A stretch of DNA of 6,183 nucleotides, taken from the NCBI GenBank assembly GCA_023392595.1, contig JAEVYU010000018.1, forward strand, positions 1-6,183, given 5' to 3'. This document shows positions 6,061-6,183 of this stretch, piece by piece (the first letter of the stretch is position 1; every line of letters starts with the position of its first letter). Below the pieces are notes generated by a model. The model saw only the letters and a list, made by a program, of their open reading frames with translations. It made no database searches and was not told the origin of the DNA. The position numbers and the translations under genes were made by a program. This DNA comes from Bacillota bacterium. Its GTDB lineage: Bacteria > Bacillota > UBA4882 > UBA8346.

Positions 6061-6183
6061 GGCTGGCAATGGCTTGCGGCGGTTCGCCTGCGCGCGCAGC
6101 CACGCCTCATCAAGATTTTTACGGGACGATTTTCAATAAGCGACCAAACAGGGGACGAATTTCAATGCTACAAAGTATCATCC
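6057..6183 (-). repeat. Right terminal inverted repeat, perfect outer part
   Basis: This is the exact reverse complement of bases 1-127. The repeated motifs lie at 6123-6136 and 6151-6165, mirroring the left end. Perfect identity over this length, next to inner arm sequence that is only about 70 percent identical by eye, points to recent homogenisation or recent duplication of the outer part. Confidence 0.95.
6123..6165 (-). repeat. Pair of direct repeats in the right end, possible transposase-binding sites
   Basis: These are the mirror copies of the left-end pair, at 6151-6165 (outer) and 6123-6136 (inner), with the same spacing. The looser inner motif of this arm is at 5882-5895. Confidence 0.5.

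Larger units (their letters stand above)
1..6183. mobile_element. Inverted-repeat-bounded defence cassette without its own transposase
   Basis: The first 127 bases recur exactly as the reverse complement of the last 127, and a second, diverged layer of inverted similarity continues inward on both sides. The interior holds only defence-type cargo, all on the minus strand, and is clearly richer in A+T than the arms. This architecture fits a non-autonomous transposable unit, or cargo trapped between two inverted copies of the same short element. No transposase, resolvase or integrase reading frame is present. Whether the true tip is base 1, or the TG at base 4 matching CA at 6179-6180, cannot be decided without flanking sequence and a target duplication. 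Confidence 0.6.

Noticed and set aside
5778..6113. 111-codon minus-strand open frame crossing the right arm into the AT-rich spacer
   Set aside because: It spans the border between two kinds of DNA, is not conserved in frame in the left arm, and has no ribosome binding site; GC-rich DNA is often open by chance.
1..6183. CRISPR arrays, tRNA or rRNA genes
   Set aside because: No regularly spaced repeats and no recognisable RNA gene sequences were seen on either strand.

Overview
The window is one cassette enclosed by long inverted repeats. Bases 1-127 are repeated exactly, in inverted orientation, at 6057-6183. The similarity continues inward in diverged form to about base 442 on the left and 5867 on the right, so the window appears to begin and end at the edges of a mobile or mobilisable element. 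No transposase, integrase or recombinase gene lies inside it, and no target-site duplication can be seen because no flanking DNA is included. If the unit moves, its enzyme must come from elsewhere.

The two arms are GC-rich and I see no convincing gene in them. The roughly 5.4 kb between them is AT-rich, with strong GGAGG-type ribosome binding sites and all genes on the minus strand. That style suggests a Firmicutes-like (or other low-GC) origin for the cargo, inside ends of different base composition. The host cannot be named from this sequence.

Reading in the direction of transcription (right to left), the cargo starts with a good promoter and a 67-residue Cro/C1-type regulator (5475-5678). 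A C5 cytosine DNA methyltransferase (4369-5451), a nucleotidyltransferase-fold protein (3739-4356) and a DUF262 (GmrS/ParB-like) protein (2577-3737) follow, with gaps of 23, 12 and 1 nt. A Vsr-type mismatch endonuclease (2068-2499) comes after a 77 nt gap. Next is a possible gene remnant (1740-2021), and then a protein with an ApeA-like HEPN signature, Rx4H (677-1711), which may be a separate transcription unit.

The set reads as a restriction-modification-like defence locus. The regulator is in the place of a C protein, the methyltransferase marks self DNA as 5-methylcytosine, and Vsr would repair the T:G mismatches that 5-methylcytosine deamination produces. The DUF262 plus nucleotidyltransferase pair sits where a restriction endonuclease would be expected. 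No classical restriction nuclease is visible, so the effector is unclear. It could be the DUF262/nucleotidyltransferase pair, Vsr itself, or the HEPN protein as an RNase. I do not recognise a named system with exactly this composition. The function of the whole is inference; the individual families of the regulator, methyltransferase, DUF262 and Vsr proteins are well supported by motifs.
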